Assembly (NCBI GenBank): GCA_021775795.1
Contig: JAJFHB010000285.1
Location: forward strand, 1 to 10,027
Source of the DNA: Hyphomicrobiales bacterium
GTDB taxonomy: Bacteria > Pseudomonadota > Alphaproteobacteria > Rhizobiales > JAJFHB01
Reading direction: 5' to 3'
Length of the DNA stretch: 10,027 nt
The notes beneath the pieces were generated by a model. It was not told the origin of the DNA and made no database searches. It worked only from the letters and a program-made list of their open reading frames with translations. Every line of letters starts with the position of its first letter. The first letter of the stretch is position 1. Positions 1 through 6,775 of the stretch are shown in pieces. The translations under genes were made by a program, and so were the position numbers.

Positions 1-856
1 CATAAAGATCGTGGAAGAAGCGCAGGCTCAAAGCGGCTTTGAGATAGCCCACACCCGACGAACCGCCGGTGCCTTTTTGATGGCCAATGATGCGTTGCAC
101 GGTCGACATATGATCAAAGCGCCAACGCTGGAACAGGCCTTCCACATCCATGAGCTTTTCGCCCAGATCATAGAGGTCCCAGTGTTCTTCTGTGTTGGCG
201 TAGACGCGAACCCAGATGTCGACAACTTCGGCATTGCCAGCATATGGCTCGCGCACATCGCGACTTGTGACAGCATCCGGTACCGGCCAACCGTTGCGCT
301 TCAGCATCAACAGCACTTCATCATAAATTGCCGGTTGTTCGAGCGCTTCCTGCAGCCGGGCGCTGACCGCAGGGTCATGAGCGTGTACTTTCAGATGGTT
401 CGGGTCCTTGTTGCCGAGGACAAATTCGACAAGGCGGTACCCCCAACTTTGAAGGCCCGAGCCTGAGCCCATGGCATCACGGAAGGCGATGTAATCGGAC
501 ACGGTCATCGTTTGCAGAACCTGCCAGGCTCCAATGAGTTGTTGCAGGATCGCCTTTACCCGCGCCAGCGACTTGTGAGCGGCATTGAGATTGTCAGCGG
601 CAATCGCATCACGCACATGGCACAGCTCGAAGTGCATGAGCTTGAGCCAGAGTTCGCAGACCTGATGGATCATGATGAACAGCAACTCGTCCCGCTCAGG
701 AGGGTCCTGAAATGTCTGTTGCAGGTTCAACAGACCGTCGAGCTTCAGAAAATCCGAGTAAGTCTGACGGGTTCCATCAGGAGTGAAGTCTGTCTTGATG
801 CTCTCTTCGAGATCTCGCGTCAGGATGACTTTGGGATCAATGGGATCGTTTGCCAT
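1..856 (-). CDS. kynA: Tryptophan 2,3-dioxygenase, 3' end cut by window edge
   Basis: Heme enzyme that opens the indole ring of L-tryptophan with O2 to give N-formylkynurenine, the first step of the kynurenine pathway; cytoplasmic. I read 285 codons without a stop on the minus strand, from the ATG at 856-854 to the window edge. Compared from memory with the Xanthomonas campestris enzyme, the active-site residues line up at a constant offset of nine: His64 (His55, in FIMIHQ), Tyr122 (Tyr113), Arg126 (Arg117, in FRD), proximal heme ligand His249 (His240, in WRFDHM) and Thr263 (Thr254, in KGTGGSSG). About 20 C-terminal residues should lie outside. The start is supported by AGGAG at 867-863, six bases upstream, with a second AGGAGG at 877-872. 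It is divergent from kynureninase, the enzyme two steps later. Kynurenine formamidase is not in the window and could lie further left. Confidence 0.96.
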   Translation of the reverse strand, partial: MANDPIDPKVILTRDLEESIKTDFTPDGTRQTYSDFLKLDGLLNLQQTFQDPPERDELLFIMIHQVCELWLKLMHFELCHVRDAIAADNLNAAHKSLARVKAILQQLIGAWQVLQTMTVSDYIAFRDAMGSGSGLQSWGYRLVEFVLGNKDPNHLKVHAHDPAVSARLQEALEQPAIYDEVLLMLKRNGWPVPDAVTSRDVREPYAGNAEVVDIWVRVYANTEEHWDLYDLGEKLMDVEGLFQRWRFDHMSTVQRIIGHQKGTGGSSGVGYLKAALSLRFFHDLY

Positions 857-963
857 AGAAAACTCCTAAAACCTCCTACGTGAATATCACCTATGGAATT
901 ACAGTCCACCGGATTTCCTGTATGAGTGAGGCTAAGAGTTGAAACCGGTGCGAGATCGTCGAC
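857..963. promoter_or_regulatory. kynA-kynU divergent intergenic region with candidate operator
   Basis: The 107-base gap between two divergent kynurenine-pathway genes must hold both promoters. Seen directly: two tandem Shine-Dalgarno sites for kynA (863-867 and 872-877, reading leftward), and an inverted repeat TACAG (900-904) / CTGTA (918-922) with a 13-base spacer, centred at 911, almost exactly midway between the two start codons. A regulator bound there could act on both genes. No convincing -35/-10 pair was found for either gene. In some proteobacteria kyn genes are controlled by an AsnC/Lrp-type regulator responding to kynurenine; no such gene is in the window. The repeat is short and could be chance. 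Confidence 0.35.
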
Positions 964-2208
964 ATGCCATCTGTTACGCGGGAAGAAATCGAACGGCTTG
1001 ATGACAAGGACCCGTTGGGTTCAGCGCGAGACCTCTTCCATTTGCCTGAGGGGCTCATCTACCTGGACGGCAACTCTCTGGGCCCGCCACCCAAAGCCGC
1101 ATTCGCTGAGATTGAAAAGGCGATGCACACGGAGTGGGCCGAAGACCTGATCACGAGCTGGAACAAAGCCGGCTGGTTCATGCTGACGGACACACTTGGG
1201 GCAAAGGTCGCGGGCATCGTTGGCGCCGACGACGATGAACTTGTTGTCTGTGACAGCACATCGGTAAACATCTACAAGTCGCTTCAGGCTGCACTCTCTT
1301 TGCGTCCTGACCGCAAGACAATTGTCACCGAGGCCGGCAGCTTTCCCACCGACCTCTACATGGTCGACGGCTTGCGCAACTTCGCACCGGACATTGATGT
1401 TCGGCTCGAAGGTGTCGATGCGCCCAACCTCGAAGATCTCATAGACGATACGACCGCCGTCGTGCTTGCCAACCAGGTAAACTACAGGAGCGGCGAGTTG
1501 CGCGATGTTGGCGCCCTGACCGCACGCGCCCATGACGCCGGCGCCTTGATCGTCTGGGACCTTTGCCATTCCGCCGGTGTCATGCCAGTCGACCTGAACC
1601 AGCATGGGGCGGACTTTGCTGTGGGCTGCACCTACAAATATCTGAACGGTGGGCCAGGAGCCCCGGCCTTTGTTTTCGCTGCCAGACGCCACCATGAAAA
1701 ATTGCGGCAGCCGTTGTCCGGCTGGTGGGGGCATCGCCAGCCCTTTGCGTTTGACGTGGCTTATGAAGCGGACCCGGGCGTGCGCAAATTCTTGTGTGGC
1801 ACACAACCCATTTTGTCGATGCGGGCGTTGAAGGCGGGGCTCGATGTTTTTGAGCAATTTGAGATCAGTGCCATTCGGCAGAAAAGCATGGCGCTTACGG
1901 ATCTGTTCATTGCACTGGTTGAAGAGCACTGCACAGAGTACGGGCTTGAGCTTGCAAGTCCCAGCGATGCAACATTGCGGGGCAGTCAGGTGGCGTTCCG
2001 GCATGCAGAGGGCTACGCCATCATGCAGGCCCTTATTGAGCGCAAACTCATCGGCGATTTCCGCATGCCGGATATCCTGCGCTTCGGCTTCGCACCGCTG
2101 TATATCCGCTACATTGATGTCTGGAATGCAGTGGAGATAATGCGCGATGTGCTCGCTTCTAGCGCCTGGCGCGAGGAGCGTTTCGCTGTTCGCGCAGCGG
2201 TAACTTGA
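964..2208 (+). CDS. kynU: Kynureninase
   Basis: PLP-dependent hydrolase that splits L-kynurenine into anthranilate and L-alanine; cytoplasmic, usually a homodimer. The 414-residue length is normal for a bacterial kynureninase. Visible motifs are YLDGNSLG at 33-40, FPTDLY at 127-132, DLCHSAG at 199-205 and TYKYLNGGPG at 223-232. Known catalytic residues map cleanly: Lys225 forms the PLP Schiff base, Tyr224 precedes it, Asp199 faces the pyridine nitrogen, and Asp130 matches Asp132 of the Pseudomonas fluorescens enzyme (constant offset of two). The C-terminus (RAAVT) resembles the RHSVT of that enzyme. The ATG at 964 fits the family N-terminus, although its ribosome site is weak (only GCGAG at 950-954); the upstream in-frame ATG at 922 reaches a stop after six codons. 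It is first of three same-strand genes. Confidence 0.97.
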   Translation: MPSVTREEIERLDDKDPLGSARDLFHLPEGLIYLDGNSLGPPPKAAFAEIEKAMHTEWAEDLITSWNKAGWFMLTDTLGAKVAGIVGADDDELVVCDSTSVNIYKSLQAALSLRPDRKTIVTEAGSFPTDLYMVDGLRNFAPDIDVRLEGVDAPNLEDLIDDTTAVVLANQVNYRSGELRDVGALTARAHDAGALIVWDLCHSAGVMPVDLNQHGADFAVGCTYKYLNGGPGAPAFVFAARRHHEKLRQPLSGWWGHRQPFAFDVAYEADPGVRKFLCGTQPILSMRALKAGLDVFEQFEISAIRQKSMALTDLFIALVEEHCTEYGLELASPSDATLRGSQVAFRHAEGYAIMQALIERKLIGDFRMPDILRFGFAPLYIRYIDVWNAVEIMRDVLASSAWREERFAVRAAVT

Positions 2209-2231
2209 TAAACCACATTAAGTTCGGTTTA
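2209..2231. promoter_or_regulatory. Inverted repeat between kynU and the DapA-like gene
   Basis: Perfect six-base arms TAAACC (2209-2214) and GGTTTA (2226-2231) flank an 11-base AT-rich spacer. The repeat starts right after the kynU stop codon and lies about 30 bases before the next start. It could be a regulator operator for an internal promoter or a weak RNA hairpin that tunes expression between the two genes. There is no T-run typical of a terminator. The rest of the 55-base gap holds the GAGGGG ribosome site of the next gene. Confidence 0.3.
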
Positions 2232-2263
2232 AAGCTTTTGAAAACAAGGGGTTGTGAGGGGAT

Positions 2264-3160
2264 ATGGCAAGGACAACAGTAGACTGGCACGGCCTTTATG
2301 CAGTCATTGTGACGCCGTTCAGCGCCGATGGGGCTCTGGATGAGGCCGGTAATCGCAGCGTCGTGGATTTCGTCATTGAGGCCGGCTGCCATGGTGTCAT
2401 AGCCGCGGGCTCAACCGGCGAGTTTTACCTCATGAGCGCAGATGAGCGCGGCCGCGTATTCGACATTGCCGTAGATCAGGCCGCTGGTCGCGTGGCCGTA
2501 CTTGGCTGTCCGGCAGCAATAGGCATTGAAGAAACTGTTGCACACACAAAGCGGGCGGCTGAGGCAGGTTGTGCCGGTGTCATGGCCCTGACACCCATTT
2601 ATGCCTCTTTGAGTGATCGCGAAATTGAAGAATTTTACCGCCGACTTTCGGGCGAGGGCGGACTGCCTATCATGCTCTACAACAGCCCGAAGCTGGTGAA
2701 CAACAACCTCTCAACGGATCTGGTGGTGAAGCTCATGGAGCTCGATCAGGTGGTGGCCATTAAGGACACGACCTGGGACATTTATACGACCATGGAATTT
2801 GTCCGCCGCTGCAGCCCGGAGCTTCGGGTCTTCGTCGGCCTTGAGGACATTCTGTTGCCAGCCCTTTCCGTGGGCGCTGTGGGCGCCGTAGCAATGATGC
2901 CCCAGGTGGTTGGGCGTATCACCCGCGATCTCTATGACGCGGTCATGGATGGTGACCTTGAGCGGGCACGGGCGCCACATGAAAAACTTGTTAGGGCCTA
3001 CGACATCTTCAAAGTCGGAAGCGGGTACGTGGGTATCAAGGAGGCGATGAACCTGCTCGGCCGAACCGGTGGGGCCAGCCGCCCACCCATGCTGCCCTAT
3101 ACGGAGGCGCAGCGTGATGAACTGCGTGCCATCCTGAGCGATCTCGGCCTTTTGAGCTGA
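2264..3160 (+). CDS. DapA/NanA-family Schiff-base aldolase or lyase, substrate unknown
   Basis: Member of the class I (TIM-barrel) dihydrodipicolinate synthase / N-acetylneuraminate lyase family, whose enzymes form a lysine Schiff base with pyruvate or another 2-oxo acid. The 298-residue length is typical. The GxTGE pyruvate-binding loop is GSTGE at 49-53, the catalytic tyrosine is Tyr139 in LYNSP, and the Schiff-base lysine is Lys167 in AIKDTT; Tyr113 may match the second tyrosine of the DHDPS proton relay. The arginine that true dihydrodipicolinate synthase has five residues after the catalytic tyrosine is replaced by leucine (144), so lysine biosynthesis is unlikely. Family alternatives include hydroxypyrroline-carboxylate deaminase and sugar-acid aldolases or dehydratases. 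A GAGGGG ribosome site precedes the ATG. It sits 55 bases after kynU and 25 bases before a ProC-like gene, which suggests a joint job. Confidence 0.85.
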   Translation: MARTTVDWHGLYAVIVTPFSADGALDEAGNRSVVDFVIEAGCHGVIAAGSTGEFYLMSADERGRVFDIAVDQAAGRVAVLGCPAAIGIEETVAHTKRAAEAGCAGVMALTPIYASLSDREIEEFYRRLSGEGGLPIMLYNSPKLVNNNLSTDLVVKLMELDQVVAIKDTTWDIYTTMEFVRRCSPELRVFVGLEDILLPALSVGAVGAVAMMPQVVGRITRDLYDAVMDGDLERARAPHEKLVRAYDIFKVGSGYVGIKEAMNLLGRTGGASRPPMLPYTEAQRDELRAILSDLGLLS

Positions 3161-3185
3161 ACCGGCACGGGCAGGATTAGAACTT

Positions 3186-3956
3186 ATGCGCATCGGATTC
3201 ATCGGCACCGGCGCCATTGCAGAAGCGATGATCGACGGGCTCTGCGGACCGGCCGGTCACGACGAACAGATACTTGTGTCGGAACGCTCCCGCGAGCGCT
3301 CCGCGCGGCTTGCATCCAAATTCGAGACTGTTTCAACTGCAGCCGACAATCAACGGATTGTGGATGAGAGTGATCTTGTTGTCATATCCGTTTTGCCCGG
3401 ACAGGTGCTTGAACTGCTCGACGATCTGACGTTCAGAGGCGATCATATTGTTCTTTCCCTGGCTGCCGGCATCCGGCTCTTGGACCTGACCCCAGTCGTT
3501 GCTCCGGCAAAGGCGGTGCACCGGTCCATCCCCCTGCCGCCCATCGAGCAGGGCATTGGTCCGGTTCCGCTCTTTCCAAAACATCTGGCATTGGAAACGC
3601 TGCTCAGCCGGGTTGGCACGGTAATCGCCGTTGAAACTGAAACCCAGTTTGATGCTCTCTCCGCCGGCAGTGCACTGATGGCTGCATTCTTTGCGCTTGA
3701 GGCACGCGTGGCCGTCTGGCTGGAGACCCAGGGTGTTCCGAAGGTGCAGGCTGCCGATTATGCAACGTCGCTCTATCATTCCCTTGCAGTCATGGCAGCA
3801 GACACTGACGCTGGGAAGTTGCAGGGGCTTGCACAGGAATGCCTAACACCGGGTGGCATCAACGAACAGGTTCTGAAACAACTGCAGTCTGCCGACTGGT
3901 TTGAAGACGCCGCCCGTGCCCTTGATGGCATCAAGGCGCGGTTTGAGGCTGGTTGA
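3186..3956 (+). CDS. ProC-like NAD(P)-dependent oxidoreductase
   Basis: Related to pyrroline-5-carboxylate reductase (ProC), which reduces a cyclic imine with NAD(P)H. The 256-residue protein starts with a Rossmann nucleotide-binding loop, GTGAIA at 7-12, followed by an NADP-binding domain to about residue 150 and a mostly helical dimerisation domain. The family's C-terminal TSPGGTT signature appears as TPGGINE at 221-227: the frame is kept, but the second Thr of the GGTT motif, which matters for substrate binding, is Asn. The SGSGPAY motif is also altered, to SAGSALM. It is therefore probably not the housekeeping proline enzyme; a different imine or imino-acid substrate is plausible. AGGA at about 3173-3176 serves as ribosome site. 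It is last in the kynU unit, just behind the DapA-like gene, whose product could supply its substrate (inference). Confidence 0.8.
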   Translation: MRIGFIGTGAIAEAMIDGLCGPAGHDEQILVSERSRERSARLASKFETVSTAADNQRIVDESDLVVISVLPGQVLELLDDLTFRGDHIVLSLAAGIRLLDLTPVVAPAKAVHRSIPLPPIEQGIGPVPLFPKHLALETLLSRVGTVIAVETETQFDALSAGSALMAAFFALEARVAVWLETQGVPKVQAADYATSLYHSLAVMAADTDAGKLQGLAQECLTPGGINEQVLKQLQSADWFEDAARALDGIKARFEAG

Positions 3957-3966
3957 GGATTGCCAG

Positions 3967-3989
3967 GGCAGATGCCGGGAGTGTCTGCC
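3967..3989. terminator. Possible hairpin between convergent genes
   Basis: GGCAGA (3967-3972) pairs with TCTGCC (3984-3989) across an 11-base loop, in the 43-base gap where the ProC-like gene and the leftward GFA gene converge. The position fits a shared terminator, but the stem is short and neither strand has a good T-tract, so the call is weak. Confidence 0.3.
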
Positions 3990-3999
3990 AGACTTGCTT

Positions 4000-4434
4000 T
4001 CAACTGCTGCGACGCAAAGATTTCCAGCCACCCTCACTCCACTCTCTGCGTGTAAACTGGCGTTCGTGTTCTGGCAGCGTGTAGTAGTCTCCCGCTTCAT
4101 CCACATAGATGTGAGCAGCAAAGACAAGCCCGGCTGTATCATCAAATGACCCGGCCGAAATGCCGATGGGCTCTTCGGGCCCATGGTCGAAAAAGAGGCT
4201 TGAGCCGCATTCGGCACAAAAGCCACGACGCGAGGTTACAGAGGATGCAAACCACTTGAGAGTTTTCTGCTCGGTCAGTTCAAAGGCATCTTTCGGCACC
4301 GCGGTAGCGGCGTAGAAATGCCCGCTCATGCGACGGCACTGACGGCAATGGCAGGCGAGCACGCCCTGTGGAGGCGCAGAGATGCGGTAACGTACACCGC
4401 CACACAAGCAACCGCCTACGCAGGCATCACTCAT
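4000..4434 (-). CDS. GFA/CENP-V family zinc-binding protein
   Basis: Small zinc-site protein of the glutathione-dependent formaldehyde-activating (GFA)/CENP-V fold, 144 residues, close to usual length. The family's cysteine pattern is complete: Cys9 and Cys11 in GCLCGGVRY, Cys28, Cys30 and Cys33 in CHCRQC, and Cys73 and Cys76 in FCAECGSS. The founding member was described as helping formaldehyde and glutathione combine, but most paralogues have no proven activity, so the family name should not be read as a function. The ATG at 4434 overlaps the stop of the preceding Rieske-fusion gene (ATGA), with GGAGG at 4446-4442 seven bases upstream, so the two are almost certainly translationally coupled and work in the same process. 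Confidence 0.9.
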   Translation of the reverse strand: MSDACVGGCLCGGVRYRISAPPQGVLACHCRQCRRMSGHFYAATAVPKDAFELTEQKTLKWFASSVTSRRGFCAECGSSLFFDHGPEEPIGISAGSFDDTAGLVFAAHIYVDEAGDYYTLPEHERQFTRREWSEGGWKSLRRSS

Positions 4435-6026
4435 CCTTGTGCCTCCACAAAACCCAACGCCTGGTGTGCGGTGCGGCGTACATGTTTGCGCTTCATCGGC
4501 TCATGCACAAAGCGGTTCACTGCCGCCAGCACCTTTGGCACCCAGGGAGCGTCAGGGCGGCGCTCGATCTCCTCGCGCACCGCGGTGGCCAGTTTCAAAA
4601 CGTGTGCCGGATAGATGTAGAGCGGCTCACCGTGATCCATCACGTCTTCGAGTACACCATCGAGGAACGCTTCACCGTTTGCCACCTGCCAGCGGCCGGT
4701 TTCGCGCGACCAGTCAGAGTAATTGGCGTTGCGCCCAAGAAAGCAGCCAACCTGCAACAAGGCGTTCGGCCAAAGTTCCGGTTGCTCGGCACAGATTTTG
4801 CGCGACGAATTCAGATGTGTGATGGCGTGGGTAAAGTCCAACCAATCGACGTTTTGCTGTACCGGCTTGTCCACGTGATCGCGGTATTGGGGGTCGAAAT
4901 GCAACATGGCGTCGGCCGATGCTTCCATGACAGTGTCATAAAGCGCATCGACACGACCGCCGCCTCGCGCGATCAGATCCAGGCTGCCCCGAACGCCGGT
5001 CCCCTGATAGGCATCCGCAGAAGCGATGTCTTCTCCATCTGATGCCCAGTTCTCGAGCGCGGGCGCATAGTGGCGAAACTCAGGGATCAGATCCTCACGA
5101 GCGCCGGTGCACAAGCTCCGCACCAGCGGCAAAAACAGCGCTATCGCCGCATCAGGCCCCAACACTGCCAACAGCTCATATGTCTTTTCCACATAGATCG
5201 GGGTGTGACCAAAATTTTGATAATGACGTAAAGCGGCGCGTTGCAGGGCCGGGCGAAGGGCATCGGGACCAAGGTCAACCAACGCTGCCCGAACTTGAGC
5301 AACGGCCACGGTTTCGTCTTCCCGTTCAATGGCGTCTTCCAACGAGGTGGCATCAAACGCAGCGGCGCGCGTGTCAGCAAACGGATAAGGCCCCTGCTCC
5401 ATCAACGCATCCCAGGAGAGATGGCCGATGATCTCGACGATGGGAATGAGCTGTTCGGCAGGCGGTGCGGATGCTTTTTGCGAGCGGAGGGCGAGCCAGT
5501 CGGGAGCCGCTGCCTGGGCGTGGGTCATACCGAATTCGAACGCGTCGTGGGCCCACGTGAACGCATGATGCAACGTCTCCAAAGGGTCACCCCCGGCACG
5601 CTCGAAGCGCGCGACTTCGCGGGCGATGCGCTCATAATCATGCTCCAGAAACGCATCACGCAGGCCGGCCAACGCCTTTTCGCGCTGTACCTCTGGTGCC
5701 GGGTCGGTCAGATCGAGAAAAACGGAGCCGTTTTCAATCTGCAAAGGATAGAGCCGCAGGGCATCTCCACCGACCAGCGTTTCGCCGCTTTCCAGGTCAA
5801 ACTTCCAGTTGTGCCAGTTGCAGGTAAGAACGCAGCCCTCTGCCATGGTGCCTTCGGCCAGGGGAAAGCCCTCATGGGGACAGCGGTTGTTGCAAGCATA
5901 GACGGCTTTTTCGGTCTTCCAGATCAGGATCTGCTTGCCTTCGGCCTTGATCACCGCCCTGCCTTTTGCCTCAAGCGCATCCATTTTGATCACTTCAATC
6001 CATTGAGGCCTGTCTGGCTGCGACAT
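4431..6026 (-). CDS. Rieske [2Fe-2S] protein with large unknown C-terminal domain
   Basis: 531 residues. The N-terminal ~108 residues form a Rieske ferredoxin-type domain: Cys49-Pro-His51 and Cys69-Asn-Trp-His72, the canonical C-x-H-x17-C-x2-H set that binds a [2Fe-2S] cluster. The remaining ~420 residues are predicted by eye to be mainly helical and I do not recognise them with certainty. They are rich in histidines: His153/His154, His160, Glu164 and His169 within LHHAFTWAHDAFEFG and just after, then HYQNFGH, FRHYAP and FTHAITHLN. This suggests a metal or cofactor site, perhaps an oxygenase; a resemblance to questin-oxidase-like proteins is only a guess. It lacks the usual ring-hydroxylase catalytic domain. 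There is no signal peptide, so it should be cytoplasmic. AAGGA at 6039-6035 supports the ATG at 6026. It is co-transcribed with the GFA gene and divergent from an Fe-S-type regulator. Confidence 0.88.
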   Translation of the reverse strand: MSQPDRPQWIEVIKMDALEAKGRAVIKAEGKQILIWKTEKAVYACNNRCPHEGFPLAEGTMAEGCVLTCNWHNWKFDLESGETLVGGDALRLYPLQIENGSVFLDLTDPAPEVQREKALAGLRDAFLEHDYERIAREVARFERAGGDPLETLHHAFTWAHDAFEFGMTHAQAAAPDWLALRSQKASAPPAEQLIPIVEIIGHLSWDALMEQGPYPFADTRAAAFDATSLEDAIEREDETVAVAQVRAALVDLGPDALRPALQRAALRHYQNFGHTPIYVEKTYELLAVLGPDAAIALFLPLVRSLCTGAREDLIPEFRHYAPALENWASDGEDIASADAYQGTGVRGSLDLIARGGGRVDALYDTVMEASADAMLHFDPQYRDHVDKPVQQNVDWLDFTHAITHLNSSRKICAEQPELWPNALLQVGCFLGRNANYSDWSRETGRWQVANGEAFLDGVLEDVMDHGEPLYIYPAHVLKLATAVREEIERRPDAPWVPKVLAAVNRFVHEPMKRKHVRRTAHQALGFVEAQG

Positions 6027-6062
6027 GACACTTTTCCTTTTGTAAAGAACGGGCTTTAGAAA

Positions 6063-6107
6063 AACATAGAAAGCAACATTGAATTAATCAAGATTTTTCT
6101 TTAGATA
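6063..6107. promoter_or_regulatory. Overlapping divergent promoters on a shared palindrome
   Basis: The gap between the Rieske-fusion and regulator genes is AT-rich. Leftward: -35 TTGATT (6091-6086), 17-base spacer, -10 TATGTT (6068-6063). Rightward: -35 TTGAAT (6079-6084), 17-base spacer, -10 TAGATA (6102-6107). The two -35 boxes are the two ends of one imperfect palindrome, 6079-6091 (TTGA-N5-TCAA). A protein bound there would block both promoters, as expected if the neighbouring regulator controls itself and the Rieske operon. The boxes are partial matches to sigma-70 consensus; the operator role is inference. Confidence 0.45.
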
Positions 6108-6135
6108 TTGCAAGTGCACCGCAAGGAAAGATCAT

Positions 6136-6759
6136 ATGGACAAAGGAACGCGCCGCAAGATCCTCGATATTTTGAAGCGTGAGGGACCGGGAACGGCAAG
6201 CGAGATGGCGGCTCTGCTCGGGGTCTCAGCCATGGCTGTGCGCCAGCATCTCTATGCTCTCACGGAAGAGGGACTTGTGGAGGCCGTGGAGAAGGCTGAC
6301 GGCGTGGGTCGTCCGTCCAAGTTCTGGCAACTGACGGCGGCAGCCGACGCCTTCTTTCCGCAAGGCTATGCCGAGCTCACCGCTGGACTTATGGGGGGCT
6401 TGCAACGGGCTTTCGGTGACAAGGGACTTGAGCAGATCATTGCAGCGCGGACGGATGAACAGATCATCTCCTATGGTGAACGTATGGAAGATGCACACAG
6501 CGTGAAAGACCGGCTTCGAGCTCTCGCGGAATTGCGGACAGAAGAAGGTTACATGGCTGAGGTGCGGGAGGATGAACAGGGCTTTGTCTTCATTGAAAAC
6601 CACTGCCCCATCTGCATTGCCGCGCGCACCTGTACAGGCTTGTGTGCTTCGGAACTGTCGCTGTTTCGCGCCGTCCTTGGCAATGACGTTCAGGTGGAGA
6701 GGACAGAACATATTCTGCAGGGCGCGCGCCGCTGCGCCTACAAAGTGACAGCTGTTTGA
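6136..6759 (+). CDS. SufR-like winged-helix regulator with cysteine-rich Fe-S-type C-terminus
   Basis: 207-residue transcriptional regulator. Residues 4-67 form a winged helix (GTASEMAALLGVS, then MAVRQHLYAL as the recognition region, then GRPSKFWQLT as the wing). The C-terminus carries Cys157, Cys160, Cys166, Cys170 and Cys200, in NHCPICIAARTCTGLC and GARRCAY. Cyanobacterial SufR, a [4Fe-4S] repressor, has a C-x12-C...C pattern in the same place; here Cys157-x12-Cys170 and a late Cys200 match, the SufR third cysteine is absent (LGND region), and Cys160 and Cys166 are extra. Cluster binding is therefore likely but with a different ligand set. AAGGA at 6123-6127 supports the start. Divergence from a Rieske protein gene suggests it controls that gene and senses iron-sulfur or oxidative status. 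It is not next to a suf cluster in this window. Confidence 0.85.
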   Translation: MDKGTRRKILDILKREGPGTASEMAALLGVSAMAVRQHLYALTEEGLVEAVEKADGVGRPSKFWQLTAAADAFFPQGYAELTAGLMGGLQRAFGDKGLEQIIAARTDEQIISYGERMEDAHSVKDRLRALAELRTEEGYMAEVREDEQGFVFIENHCPICIAARTCTGLCASELSLFRAVLGNDVQVERTEHILQGARRCAYKVTAV

Positions 6760-6775
6760 CTGCCCGCAAACAGAA

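Noticed and set aside
11..883. Two rightward open frames (11-466 and 512-883) over the kynA region
   Set aside because: They are antisense to a clear tryptophan 2,3-dioxygenase reading frame that has all catalytic residues, and have no family resemblance of their own.
922..942. Six-codon upstream frame (MSEAKS) before kynU as a possible attenuator leader
   Set aside because: No ribosome site in front, no tryptophan codons and no alternative hairpins or terminator seen.
1021..2004. Long leftward open frame (327 codons) inside kynU
   Set aside because: Antisense shadow of kynureninase; its sequence shows no recognisable domain and GC-rich codon structure easily keeps such frames open.
2264..3160. 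Naming the DapA-like gene dapA
   Set aside because: The arginine needed for aspartate-semialdehyde binding is replaced and the neighbours are not lysine-biosynthesis genes.
5241..6059. Rightward 272-codon open frame antisense to the Rieske gene
   Set aside because: It mirrors the Rieske-fusion reading frame, has no plausible domain and covers the Rieske gene's ribosome site.
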